Source of the DNA: Alphaproteobacteria bacterium UBA6324
GTDB taxonomy: Bacteria > Pseudomonadota > Alphaproteobacteria > CAAGCB01 > CAG-977
Length of the DNA stretch: 63,595 nt
Direction of reading: 5' to 3'
NCBI GenBank assembly: GCA_002439085.1
Contig: DJSW01000022.1
Location: forward strand, 1 to 63,595
This document shows, piece by piece, positions 43,929-51,421 of this stretch. The number at the start of each line of letters is the position of its first letter. The stretch's first letter is position 1. Below the pieces are notes generated by a model that was not told where the DNA came from, made no database searches, and was given only the letters and a program-made list of their open reading frames with translations. The position numbers and the translations under genes are program-made.

Positions 43929-45095
43929 TCAGAATCCTCCGGGGCGTTTGAACTTGTCCTTTTTGCTGGTGACTTCGGCGGCGGAAAGCTTTGCGATAAT
44001 GACGTTTTCGCCCTCTTCGACGCCGTCGGTGACGACGGTTTCAACCCCGTCGGACAGACCCGTCGCGACATAGCGTTTCTGGACTTCGCCGGTTTCGGTC
44101 AACACGTCCACATAATCGCGGCCGCGGTCGTTTTTCACCGCCAGAACCGGCAGGGTCAGGGCGTTTTCGGCGGCATCGACGTAAATGACGTTCTGTGTCG
44201 TCATGCCGATGCGCAAAGCCCCGTCGTCGTTCGGGACGACCAGCCGTCCGTAATAATAGATCGCTTCACTGGAACCGACGACTTCGGTGTATTCACCGTT
44301 GGTCAGCAGGGTCAATCCGGGGTCGATGGAATCCAGCGTCGTTTCATAAACGTTGTCGGGGTTGCTTAAAACGGTATAGGTGACGCGCGCGCCGGTTTTG
44401 ATGTCGCCGATGTCACCTTCGGAAATTTCGATCAATATTTCCATTTTCGACAAATCGGCGATTTGGACGATGGTCGGCGTGTTCATGGCGGCGTTGACCG
44501 TCTGTCCCGTTTTGACGGGGACGGAAACGACGATGCCGTCCAGCGGCGCGGTGATTTTCGTATAGCCCAAATTCGTTTGCGCCGTGTTCAACGCCAGCTT
44601 TGTTTCGGCGATGGACGCTTCCAGCTCCGTGACTTTGGCCTTGGCGGATTCAAACGCGTCGTTCGCGTTTTCCAAATCCTCTTCGCTGGCGGCGTCGCGT
44701 TTGCGCAGCCGCTGCATACGGTCGAACTGTTTTTCCGCGATTTTGCGCGAAATTTTTCCGGCTTCCAGCTGCGCCTGCAAACTGGTCAGCTTGGCCTTGG
44801 TGCTTTCAACGTCGTTTTTCTGCGTGGTCGAATCGATTTGCGCGATCAGCGCGCCTTTTTTGATTTTTTGACCGACCTTGACGGGCAGATATTCGATTTT
44901 CCCCGACGTTTGCGCGCCGACCGTCACCAGCTCGATCGCCTTGACTTCGCCGGTGGCATTGACGACTTTTTCAATATTTTTGCGCGACACGCGTTCCGTG
45001 ATGTAGGAAATCTCCTCTTTGGCGAAAAAGGATTGATAGCCGGCGGTGGCGGCGATTGCGGCGGCGACGATTAAAAACAGGCTTTTTTTGTTCAT
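43929..45095 (-). CDS. macA: MacA-like periplasmic adaptor
   Basis: A 388-residue membrane-fusion protein with an N-terminal signal anchor (about 5-20). The biotinyl-lipoyl-like halves are KIEYLPVKVGQKIKKGALIAQID and GYTKITAPLDGIVVSVPVKTGQTV, around a long alpha-hairpin coiled coil (about 95-160). A beta-barrel domain follows. It joins MacB to the outer-membrane channel. It is the first gene of the operon, with AAAGGA before the ATG and a perfect palindrome 45 bp upstream. Confidence 0.93.
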   Translation of the reverse strand: MNKKSLFLIVAAAIAATAGYQSFFAKEEISYITERVSRKNIEKVVNATGEVKAIELVTVGAQTSGKIEYLPVKVGQKIKKGALIAQIDSTTQKNDVESTKAKLTSLQAQLEAGKISRKIAEKQFDRMQRLRKRDAASEEDLENANDAFESAKAKVTELEASIAETKLALNTAQTNLGYTKITAPLDGIVVSVPVKTGQTVNAAMNTPTIVQIADLSKMEILIEISEGDIGDIKTGARVTYTVLSNPDNVYETTLDSIDPGLTLLTNGEYTEVVGSSEAIYYYGRLVVPNDDGALRIGMTTQNVIYVDAAENALTLPVLAVKNDRGRDYVDVLTETGEVQKRYVATGLSDGVETVVTDGVEEGENVIIAKLSAAEVTSKKDKFKRPGGF

Positions 45096-45139
45096 CAGGA
45101 CGATCCTTTCGGCAACCGGTTTTTCTTTATTTCAATTTT

Positions 45140-45154
45140 GTTAAACGGTTTAAC
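45140..45154. promoter_or_regulatory. Palindromic operator candidate upstream of the macAB operon
   Basis: GTTAAAC-G-GTTTAAC is a perfect 7-bp inverted repeat with a one-base centre, in the 105-bp gap between alkA and macA. Its form fits a dimeric repressor such as TetR, GntR or MarR type. No regulator gene is adjacent. No T run follows on either strand, so a terminator is unlikely. Confidence 0.5.
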
Positions 45155-45200
45155 GCGGGAAAACTTGCGCGGCAAATGAAAAAATTTTTCAAAGGGATTT

Positions 45201-46040
45201 TTACAGGCTGTTCCACAGGTTGAATGTCGCGTAACTGCCGAACGGGCGGCATTTTTCCTTTACCGTTTTGATTTCCGCGGCCGCCATGGGCGCAAGGGCT
45301 TTTTTGACGCCGAAATCCGAATCCAAAAACGCGTCGCGAACGCGCATCGTCCGGATCGCCAGATAGTTCGCCGTCCACGGCCCCACCCCCGGCAGGGCGA
45401 GCAGTTTCGGAAGCTCTGTTCCCGGATCGGCGGCGGGCGACAGGGCGATCGTTTTATCCGACATTCCTTTCGCGATCGCCGAAATCGCTTTCGCCCGCGT
45501 CGGCATGATCCCCAGATCAATCAGGGATTGTTCCGGCAACTTCGCGATTTTTTCGGGCGCGGGAAAGGCCGTTCCCGCTTCAAAGGGCGTTCCCAAAGCG
45601 GCAATAAAACGCGCCGCCAGCGTTTGCGCGGCTTTGACGGTGATTTGCTGACCCAAAACGGTGCGGACGGCGGTTTCAAACGCGTCGAAACATCCGACGG
45701 ATCGCGTGCCGGCGACGCACAAGTCGGCCTTGATTTTATTCAAGAACTTCAGTCGGTCGAAAACGGCGGCGGGGTCGTTGTCCAAATCGAACATGACGCG
45801 CAGGCGGTTCAAAATGTCGGGCAGGGCGGGGGCGAGGGTGTCGTCCGCCGAAACGCGCAGGGCGTTTTGTTCCGGCGCGTTTTCGACAACAAGGCGGCCT
45901 TGCGCCCCGTTCAGGCGGACGCATCGGGCGTAAACGCCGTTCTCGACCGTTTCGATGCGGGGCAGCGCGCGCGACGCCAGAAAACGCACAACGCGTTCCC
46001 ATTGATACGGCGGCCGGTAGGACAGCAGGGTGATCGGCAT
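45201..46040 (-). CDS. alkA: DNA-3-methyladenine glycosylase II (AlkA)
   Basis: AlkA removes alkylated bases from DNA. The 279-residue protein has the N-terminal AlkA domain (LLSYRPPYQWERVVRFLASR) and a helix-hairpin-helix GPD domain: VLGQQITVKAAQTLAARF, then the hairpin LPGVGPWTANYLAIR and the catalytic Asp in FLDSDFGVKK. AAAGGAG lies 8 nt before ATG 46040; the much longer in-frame reading extends antisense into bpt and is rejected. It is separated from macA by 105 bp. Confidence 0.9.
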   Translation of the reverse strand: MPITLLSYRPPYQWERVVRFLASRALPRIETVENGVYARCVRLNGAQGRLVVENAPEQNALRVSADDTLAPALPDILNRLRVMFDLDNDPAAVFDRLKFLNKIKADLCVAGTRSVGCFDAFETAVRTVLGQQITVKAAQTLAARFIAALGTPFEAGTAFPAPEKIAKLPEQSLIDLGIMPTRAKAISAIAKGMSDKTIALSPAADPGTELPKLLALPGVGPWTANYLAIRTMRVRDAFLDSDFGVKKALAPMAAAEIKTVKEKCRPFGSYATFNLWNSL

Positions 46041-46141
46041 TGAAAAAACTCCTTTTTCCTTAAAATACCCTTTTCGTTTTCGGGGCGCAAGATTCGGCGG
46101 CGTTAAAACATTTTTAGATTTTAATCCGTATCCTGTCGGGC

Positions 46142-46855
46142 ATGGTGAAAAGCGGTTTGAAATCATTTTATACGACGAAACCGGTGCCGTGCGATTACCT
46201 GCCGGCCAAAACGGAATCCAAAACGGCCGTCGATTTGAACGGGCCGAACGCGCAGGCGTGGGCGAACGCGTTGTCGCGCGCGGGATTCCGGCGGTCGCAC
46301 AACGTGTGCTACATTCCGTCGTGTCCCGAATGTCGCGCGTGCGTTTCCGTCCGCATCCGCGTCGCGGATTTTCGCCCGTCGAAAAAGATGCGCAAGACAT
46401 TGCGCCAAAACGAAACGCTGGACGTGCGTGTCGTGCCGAACATCGCTTCGTCCGGACATTACGCGCTGTTCAAGTCGTATCTGGCGCAACGGCACGCCGG
46501 CGGCGCGATGGAAAACATGAGTTTCGAGGATTACCGCGCGATGATTGAGGATTGCCCCGTCGATTGCTGCTTGCTGGAGGCAAGCGACGGCGCGCAAACG
46601 GCGGGGGTGATGCTGGTCGATGTTTTGGATGACGGGTTGTCGGCGGTATATAGCTTTTTCGATCCGGCGCGCGCGCACGACAGCATGGGGACGTTTTTGA
46701 TTTTAAAACTGGTCGAATTGGCCGCAAAAATGCGAAAACCCTACGTCTATCTGGGCTATATGATCAAAAACCTGTCCAATATGCGCTACAAGGAGCGGTT
46801 CGCGCCGCTGGAATATTGCCGCGGCGGCGCGTGGAGCGTGTCATTCCCCGATTAA
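46142..46855 (+). CDS. bpt: Aspartate/glutamate leucyltransferase (Bpt)
   Basis: Bpt transfers leucine from Leu-tRNA to N-terminal Asp or Glu of proteins, marking them for the ClpS/ClpAP N-end rule pathway. The 237-residue ATE-family protein has the N-terminal cysteine-rich part CYIPSCPECRAC and VSVRI, the central MENMSFEDYRAMIEDCPVD, and the C-terminal GNAT-like YSFFDPARAHDSMGTFLI and YLGYMI. It overlaps the convergent yjbQ gene by 15 nt. Confidence 0.92.
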   Translation: MVKSGLKSFYTTKPVPCDYLPAKTESKTAVDLNGPNAQAWANALSRAGFRRSHNVCYIPSCPECRACVSVRIRVADFRPSKKMRKTLRQNETLDVRVVPNIASSGHYALFKSYLAQRHAGGAMENMSFEDYRAMIEDCPVDCCLLEASDGAQTAGVMLVDVLDDGLSAVYSFFDPARAHDSMGTFLILKLVELAAKMRKPYVYLGYMIKNLSNMRYKERFAPLEYCRGGAWSVSFPD

Positions 46856-47260
46856 ATGCAGAACGACATGGCGGATGTGCGGTTGGTCGCGGTGTTCGCA
46901 CAAGTACACCGCCTGCCACATTCCCAAAGCGGGTTTGCCGTTCGTAACGGGGATGTTGACGGACACGTTTGTCAAAACAGTGCGGATGTGGGCGGGCATA
47001 TCGTCCGCGCCCTCGAACGTGTGGGTATAGAGCGAATTGTCCCGCGGCGCGACGCGGTCGAAAAAGTTTTTCAAATCGGTCAAAACGTCGGGGTCGGCGT
47101 TTTCCTGAATGGTCAATCCGGCCGAAGTGTGCCGGACGAAAACGGTCAGCAGCCCCGTTTGAATGTCGGAGTTTTGAACGCACCGGTTGATCGCCGGCGT
47201 GATGTTCGTGAAACCGGACGGCGTGGTTTGCACGTCCAGCGTGAATTGCGCCTGTTTCAT
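46841..47260 (-). CDS. YjbQ/UPF0047-family protein
   Basis: A 139-residue trimeric beta-barrel protein with the conserved FVRHTSAGLTIQENADPDVLTDL motif region (two parts: FVRHTSAGLTIQENAD and PDVLTDL), HTFEGADDMPAHI and GTWQ-like MWQAVYLCEHRDQP. Members have weak thiamine-phosphate synthase activity in vitro, and the true role is unclear. It starts in an ATGA overlap with the preceding small gene. Confidence 0.9.
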   Translation of the reverse strand: MKQAQFTLDVQTTPSGFTNITPAINRCVQNSDIQTGLLTVFVRHTSAGLTIQENADPDVLTDLKNFFDRVAPRDNSLYTHTFEGADDMPAHIRTVLTNVSVNIPVTNGKPALGMWQAVYLCEHRDQPHIRHVVLHLIGE

Positions 47261-47568
47261 TTGTAAAGGTTTCTTTCGTCGATTTGTTCCGCCTGCGCTT
47301 TGTCCAACAGAGGCTTGACCGCCCCCGCGTCGATCGGCAGGCTTTTGACGAAACGGCAGGCGGCTGTGTATTCGCGCGCGACCCTGTAATCGTGCGTTTC
47401 CGCGATCAGAACCGATTTCGCCCGCGCCAAATGCGCCCGCGCGTCCGGATGGATGAAATCCAGCAGCACCGACGATTCCGGCGTCCGGTACAGCAAAGCG
47501 TGGTCGCCGCCGTCGTAAATCAGCACGGGCGACGACGGTTCCGGATCTCGCGCGCGCAGGGAAATCAT
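47257..47568 (-). CDS. Hypothetical protein, ~103 residues
   Basis: I do not recognise this protein. It contains SPVLIYDGGDHALLYRTPES and HPDARAHLARAKSVLIAETHDY, looks soluble and has no signal peptide or membrane helix. The start ATG 47568 has an excellent GGGGGA site; the longest in-frame reading, from a TTG at 47691, would begin upstream of the -10 box of a good promoter and is therefore rejected. It overlaps yjbQ by 4 nt, which suggests a shared transcript with a leader of about 85 nt. Confidence 0.6.
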   Translation of the reverse strand: MISLRARDPEPSSPVLIYDGGDHALLYRTPESSVLLDFIHPDARAHLARAKSVLIAETHDYRVAREYTAACRFVKSLPIDAGAVKPLLDKAQAEQIDERNLYK

Positions 47569-47662
47569 CAATTCCCCCCGTTTGTTCAGGTGGATTTCGT
47601 AAAACGATTCCTGTTCCGGTTTTTTGGCCAAAGTTCGCGCCTTTTCTTGTTCATCCGAAACA

Positions 47663-47691
47663 AGTATAGCGTTTTTGCCGCGAAACCGCAA
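47663..47691 (-). promoter_or_regulatory. Promoter of the hypothetical gene and yjbQ
   Basis: On the minus strand TTGCGG (47691-47686) and TATACT (47668-47663) are separated by 17 bp. It lies back to back with the region that should drive ppa. Confidence 0.65.
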
Positions 47692-47769
47692 GTCAACTTC
47701 GCTCTTTAATCTTGTCCGCGTTGTGATATTATGGACGCAAGCTTTTATTTTTTAGGAGGTTTTTTTACC

Positions 47770-48321
47770 ATGCATCCATGGCATGACGTGGAACTGGCCG
47801 GCAAAGTGCCGCAGTTCATTCCCGCGGTGATCGAAGTCCCCAAGGGATCGAAATACAAATACGAACTGGACAAACCCAGCGGATTGATCCGCGTTGACCG
47901 CGTTTTGTATTCCAGCGTGCATTACCCCGCGAACTACGGGTTCATCCCCCGCACCTATTGCGAAGACCACGACCCGCTGGACATTTTGGTGTTGGGGCAG
48001 GAACCCGTTTTCCCGCTGACGATCATGGTCGCGCGCCCGATCGGCGTGATGAAGATGATCGATCAGGGCGAAGCCGACGACAAAATCATCGCCGTCCACG
48101 CCGACGATCCGGAATACGCGCATTATTCGTCCATCGACGAATTGCCGCCGCACCGTATGATCGAGGTTCAGCGGTTTTTTGAAGATTACAAAAAACTGGA
48201 AAATAAAACGGTCGTCGTCGAAGGTTTCCTGAATCAGGAAGAAGCGTTCAAAATCATTAAAAAAGCCGTTGACAATTACGAAGCGGCCAAGGAAACCCTG
48301 ACGGGTTACGTCAAACGCTGA
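47770..48321 (+). CDS. ppa: Inorganic pyrophosphatase (family I)
   Basis: The enzyme hydrolyses pyrophosphate and pulls biosynthetic reactions forward. The 183-residue protein has EVPKGSKYKYELDKPSG, the metal-binding signature DHDPLDILVL and ARPIGVMKMIDQGEADDKIIAV. TAGGAGG precedes ATG 47770; an in-frame ATG at 47731 lies before that site. A TATTAT at 47727-47732 may be its -10 box, though no good -35 is seen. Confidence 0.97.
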   Translation: MHPWHDVELAGKVPQFIPAVIEVPKGSKYKYELDKPSGLIRVDRVLYSSVHYPANYGFIPRTYCEDHDPLDILVLGQEPVFPLTIMVARPIGVMKMIDQGEADDKIIAVHADDPEYAHYSSIDELPPHRMIEVQRFFEDYKKLENKTVVVEGFLNQEEAFKIIKKAVDNYEAAKETLTGYVKR

Positions 48322-48341
48322 AATTTTAAATGAAAACACGG

Positions 48342-48377
48342 CCGCCGCGTTCATCAACCGGACGCGGCGGTTTTCTT
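48342..48377 (+). terminator. Terminator of ppa
   Basis: CCGCCGCGT (48342-48350) pairs perfectly with ACGCGGCGG (48362-48370), followed by TTTTCTT. Confidence 0.8.
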
Positions 48378-48415
48378 GTGCCGGAAACGTGCGTCTGACA
48401 CGACAAGGGGCAAAT

Positions 48416-48446
48416 AAAAAGCGGAGCCGAAGCCCCGCTTTTATTT
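48416..48446 (-). terminator. Terminator of the cysteine-rich protein gene
   Basis: AAAAGCGG (48417-48424) and CCGCTTTT (48435-48442) form the stem; read on the minus strand it ends in TTTTTATTT just after the gene's stop codon. Confidence 0.8.
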
Positions 48447-48451
48447 TAAAG

Positions 48452-49930
48452 TTAGTTGTAACAACAACCCTGATTTTTGGTCATGCAGTATGTTCCGTCG
48501 GACAGTATTTTAAATCCTTCGGTGTTGTATCCCTTGTGCGCCCATCCGTCGCCGCAGTAACGTGCGCCCTCACAGTAAGTTTCGACCGCCTGTTTAGTGG
48601 CGCCCGTCCAGAGACAGCCGCTGCTGGACGACAATTTGCTGCCGTTGCAGGTACCCTTGCCGTCGGAGTATTTGCCCGTGGGGCAGTTGCATCCGCCGAC
48701 GGACAGGTTGCTACCAGAACCGCAGATTTCGCAGATCTTGCTACCGTTGCAGATGTAACCGGCGTCGCAGTCGGACGTGGACGTGCAGTTGGCGATGCAA
48801 GCACCGTTTTTCAGGTTGTAGCCGTCTTTGCACTTCGTGCAGTAGTTGGCCGATGTGCAGGCCGCGCATCCGGTGGGACACGACGGGCAGTTGCTGCCGG
48901 CCGAATAGAAGTACGAACCCTCTTCGCATTGCAACGAAGCGGTTCCGCTGCAGATGCCGTTTTCGGGGCAGGGTTCGCATTTGCCTTTTTGCAGCAGGTA
49001 ACCCTGATCGCAAACGGTGCAAGTGTCGGACGACGAACACGTCGTGCAGTTCGCCGGACAATCGCCGTAGCATTGACCGTCGGCGTCCAGATTGTAACCC
49101 GTGTCGCAGGTCTGGCAATAGCCATCCTCGTTGCATGTGGCGCAGTTGTCAACCATGCACATCGTTTCGTAATACGGGCAGGACGGATAGCCGGATTTGG
49201 CGCAGTAATAACCCGCGGTGGATTTGTGCGTCCGGTTGCTTTCGCAGGCGGACTTGCTCCAAAATTCGCCGGTGGAACCGCCGACGCAACGCATGACGAC
49301 CGTCGTCGTGGCGTCCGTCACGCTGCCGCCGTCCGCGTCGTAGATGTTCACGTCGGGCCAGTTGTCGTAATACTGGCTCAACTGGTCGCCGGACAGCGTC
49401 GTCGTGCTGAACACGGATTCCTGACCGTTGGAATAATTCTTTTTAACCAACGTGAAATCCTGCAAACATTTGTCGCCGTTCAAACGCCAGCCGTTGGCCG
49501 TGTCGCATTTCGTGCATTTCGACGCCGTGCTGTCGCATTCCAGACATCCGTCAATGGCGTAGCTGCATTTGGAACACGTTCCCGTGTCGTTCCAATAACC
49601 GACATTGCAATCCGCGCCTTCGCAGGATTGGTAATCCGCGTCGCCGATGCAGTAGGTGCATATACCGTTGTTGATTTCGGGGCATTTGATGCAAACGCCG
49701 TCGTGCAACATATATCCGCTTTGACACGCGTTGCAAATGCCTTTGGCCGTATCGCATTCGGAACATCCCGAGGAACAGGCGTTCGATTGCATGGACGAAT
49801 TGCCGCCGATTTTGCCGATGGCGTTGGATGTCACGGTCTTGCCGCGCCCCAATTTCGCCACTTTGGCCTGCGCCGCGCCGCATATCGCCAGCGACAGAGC
49901 CAAGCCCAAAATAAGTGTAAACCGTTTCAT
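48452..49930 (-). CDS. Secreted cysteine-rich repeat protein (furin-like/VSP-like repeats)
   Basis: A 492-residue exported protein with a Sec signal peptide (cleavage after about AAQA, residue 22) and about 58 cysteines in the mature part. Repeats follow the form C-x2-C-(5-6)-C-x2-C-x2-GY-x-L-(5)-C, for example CNACQSGYMLHDGVC, CTVCDQGYLLQKGKC and CTKCKDGYNLKNGAC. These resemble growth-factor-receptor/furin-like repeats and the variant surface proteins of protists. A cysteine-poor stretch (about 165-220) and a different C-terminal module (about 430-492, ending NQGCCYN) are also present. It has no membrane anchor. The role is unknown; it is probably a surface or extracellular disulfide-rich protein. 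Independent promoter and terminator. Confidence 0.88.
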   Translation of the reverse strand: MKRFTLILGLALSLAICGAAQAKVAKLGRGKTVTSNAIGKIGGNSSMQSNACSSGCSECDTAKGICNACQSGYMLHDGVCIKCPEINNGICTYCIGDADYQSCEGADCNVGYWNDTGTCSKCSYAIDGCLECDSTASKCTKCDTANGWRLNGDKCLQDFTLVKKNYSNGQESVFSTTTLSGDQLSQYYDNWPDVNIYDADGGSVTDATTTVVMRCVGGSTGEFWSKSACESNRTHKSTAGYYCAKSGYPSCPYYETMCMVDNCATCNEDGYCQTCDTGYNLDADGQCYGDCPANCTTCSSSDTCTVCDQGYLLQKGKCEPCPENGICSGTASLQCEEGSYFYSAGSNCPSCPTGCAACTSANYCTKCKDGYNLKNGACIANCTSTSDCDAGYICNGSKICEICGSGSNLSVGGCNCPTGKYSDGKGTCNGSKLSSSSGCLWTGATKQAVETYCEGARYCGDGWAHKGYNTEGFKILSDGTYCMTKNQGCCYN

Positions 49931-49961
49931 AATGTATCCTCCTTAAAGTACATTTTTATAA

Positions 49962-49990
49962 ATTGTATCCGTTCCGTCCAGCGTTGTCAA
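49962..49990 (-). promoter_or_regulatory. Near-consensus promoter of the cysteine-rich protein gene
   Basis: On the minus strand TTGACA (49990-49985) and TACAAT (49967-49962) are exactly 17 bp apart, with AAGGAGG before the ATG. It is the closest match to the sigma70 consensus in the window and predicts strong expression. Confidence 0.8.
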
Positions 49991-50033
49991 AAAAATAAAT
50001 CAAAAGCTGTTTGAACCGCTGTTGTTTATCCAT

Positions 50034-50072
50034 AAAAAATCCGGACGGGGAGAAGCCCTGTCCGGATTTTTA
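50034..50072 (-). terminator. Terminator of the HExxH protein gene
   Basis: A long stem AAAAATCCGGAC-GGG / CCC-T-GTCCGGATTTTT with loop AGAAG lies 22 bp past the stop codon. Confidence 0.88.
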
Positions 50073-50093
50073 ATCGCGTTTGCACAAACGGGA

Positions 50094-51236
50094 TCAGCGT
50101 TCCTTTCCGCGGTAAATCAGCGAAATGCCGCCGTTGAAACGGGGGCGCGCCGCCGGTTTGATCGCGGTGCGCATTTTCTTTGTTTCCGCGCGCAACGCCT
50201 TTTCCGTTTCGGCGGATGTTTCACCGTTTGCCACTTCGGCGGCGTTGGCGCGTTTGATCAAATCGACGCAGTTTGAAACGACGGTGAAGGCTTCTTTTTT
50301 CTGCGGATCGTCCGTCGCCGCCGGATTGAACTGCTCTTTGGTTTCTTTCAGGTATTTCATGGCGTACAGCTGCGCGCCGGAATTGCCGGGCAGCGAACGC
50401 AAAGGAACGTTTTTCAACGACGGATCGCGGGGGGCGCCTTTGGCCGCCGCGGATTCGTCAAACAATTCCATCGCCGTCTTTGTCAGACGGTGAACCTGAC
50501 GCGCCTGTTTGGATTCCAAAAATTCTTCAAATCCCTCAACCCGTTCGCCGCCGCAAAACTTGGCGATTTCAGCGGGTTTCAACGATACATAGGGACGATT
50601 GTCCGGCTCTTCGGTCAATCCGGACAAGGCGGGTTCGACATCGTAGCCCTGTTCATAACTGGCGCAAATGCGTTCGTCGTCGTACCACCCCTTGAACGCG
50701 TCGGACGGGGATTGCGATTTTTCAAAACGGCGAACCAGCGGCGCGTAATGCTTGGTAAAACGCGCGATCGGCGCGGTGTGTCCCTGCGCTTCCCATTCCT
50801 TGCACGCCAGAATCGCCTGTGTTTGCGCGTCGGCCTCTGTCGCGCGGTTGATCATCAAACGCGTGGCGTAGTCCAGATTTTGTTCTTCGGCCTCGCTGCG
50901 CCCCTGATTGTTCTGCCACAAATGACGCGCTTCGTGAACCAGCGCAAATTCCATAAAGTCCATGCCCAGTGATTTGGCCATGACGATCTGGTTGTTTTCG
51001 GGGTCGAAATAGCCGCCCGCCGTGCCCAAAGCCGTTTCCAAAAAGAAATCGACGTTGTATTTTTTCATGTCCGCGATCGCGTTGCGTCCGGTCGGAATCG
51101 ACGCCAGAGAATCGAACAGATCTTCGGCGAATTTCTTTTCCGACGGTGCGACGTTCACCTTTACGCCGTGCAGCAGATACTGTTCAACATCTTCCTTTTG
51201 TTCGGCCGGTTGGTCGAAATGCTGTTTCAAAGCCAT
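50094..51236 (-). CDS. DUF6782-like putative zinc metallopeptidase (HExxH)
   Basis: A 380-residue soluble protein without signal peptide. FALVHEARHLWQ gives a HExxH motif (His101, Glu102, His105); GYFDPENNQIVMAKSL lies before it, and downstream NRATEADAQTQAIL may provide the third ligand. The arrangement resembles DUF6782/M91-like putative peptidases, some of which are secreted effectors. The C-terminal half (about 210-380) has SYEQGYDVEPAL and is otherwise unfamiliar, ending in a basic tail. It is monocistronic with its own terminator. Activity and location are unproven. Confidence 0.7.
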   Translation of the reverse strand: MALKQHFDQPAEQKEDVEQYLLHGVKVNVAPSEKKFAEDLFDSLASIPTGRNAIADMKKYNVDFFLETALGTAGGYFDPENNQIVMAKSLGMDFMEFALVHEARHLWQNNQGRSEAEEQNLDYATRLMINRATEADAQTQAILACKEWEAQGHTAPIARFTKHYAPLVRRFEKSQSPSDAFKGWYDDERICASYEQGYDVEPALSGLTEEPDNRPYVSLKPAEIAKFCGGERVEGFEEFLESKQARQVHRLTKTAMELFDESAAAKGAPRDPSLKNVPLRSLPGNSGAQLYAMKYLKETKEQFNPAATDDPQKKEAFTVVSNCVDLIKRANAAEVANGETSAETEKALRAETKKMRTAIKPAARPRFNGGISLIYRGKER

Positions 51237-51421
51237 GGTTCTATCACCTTTATATAAAGTAACCTTGTTAAGGGCAGAATGGACTTTTTTGCTGTTTTTG
51301 TCAATAATTCCGGCAAACTTTTTTATAAAAAATCATCAGGCGGTTGATAAATTGTTGTAAAAAACGGCGTTTGATTCTATCTTTTGCGCCGGAAACAAAA
51401 CGTCGGAAAGGGACGCCGATA

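Noticed and set aside
45140..45154. Terminator of alkA
   Set aside because: The palindrome has no T run and a one-base centre, so it cannot form a terminator hairpin; an operator is more likely.
45201..46400. 399-residue version of AlkA
   Set aside because: The first 120 residues are antisense to bpt; ATG 46040 has a proper ribosome site and the homologous N-terminus.
48389..50014. 541-residue open frame on the + strand
   Set aside because: It is antisense to the cysteine-rich gene. The repetitive Ala/Val/Arg translation mirrors the repeat codons, and the minus strand has signal peptide, promoter and terminator.
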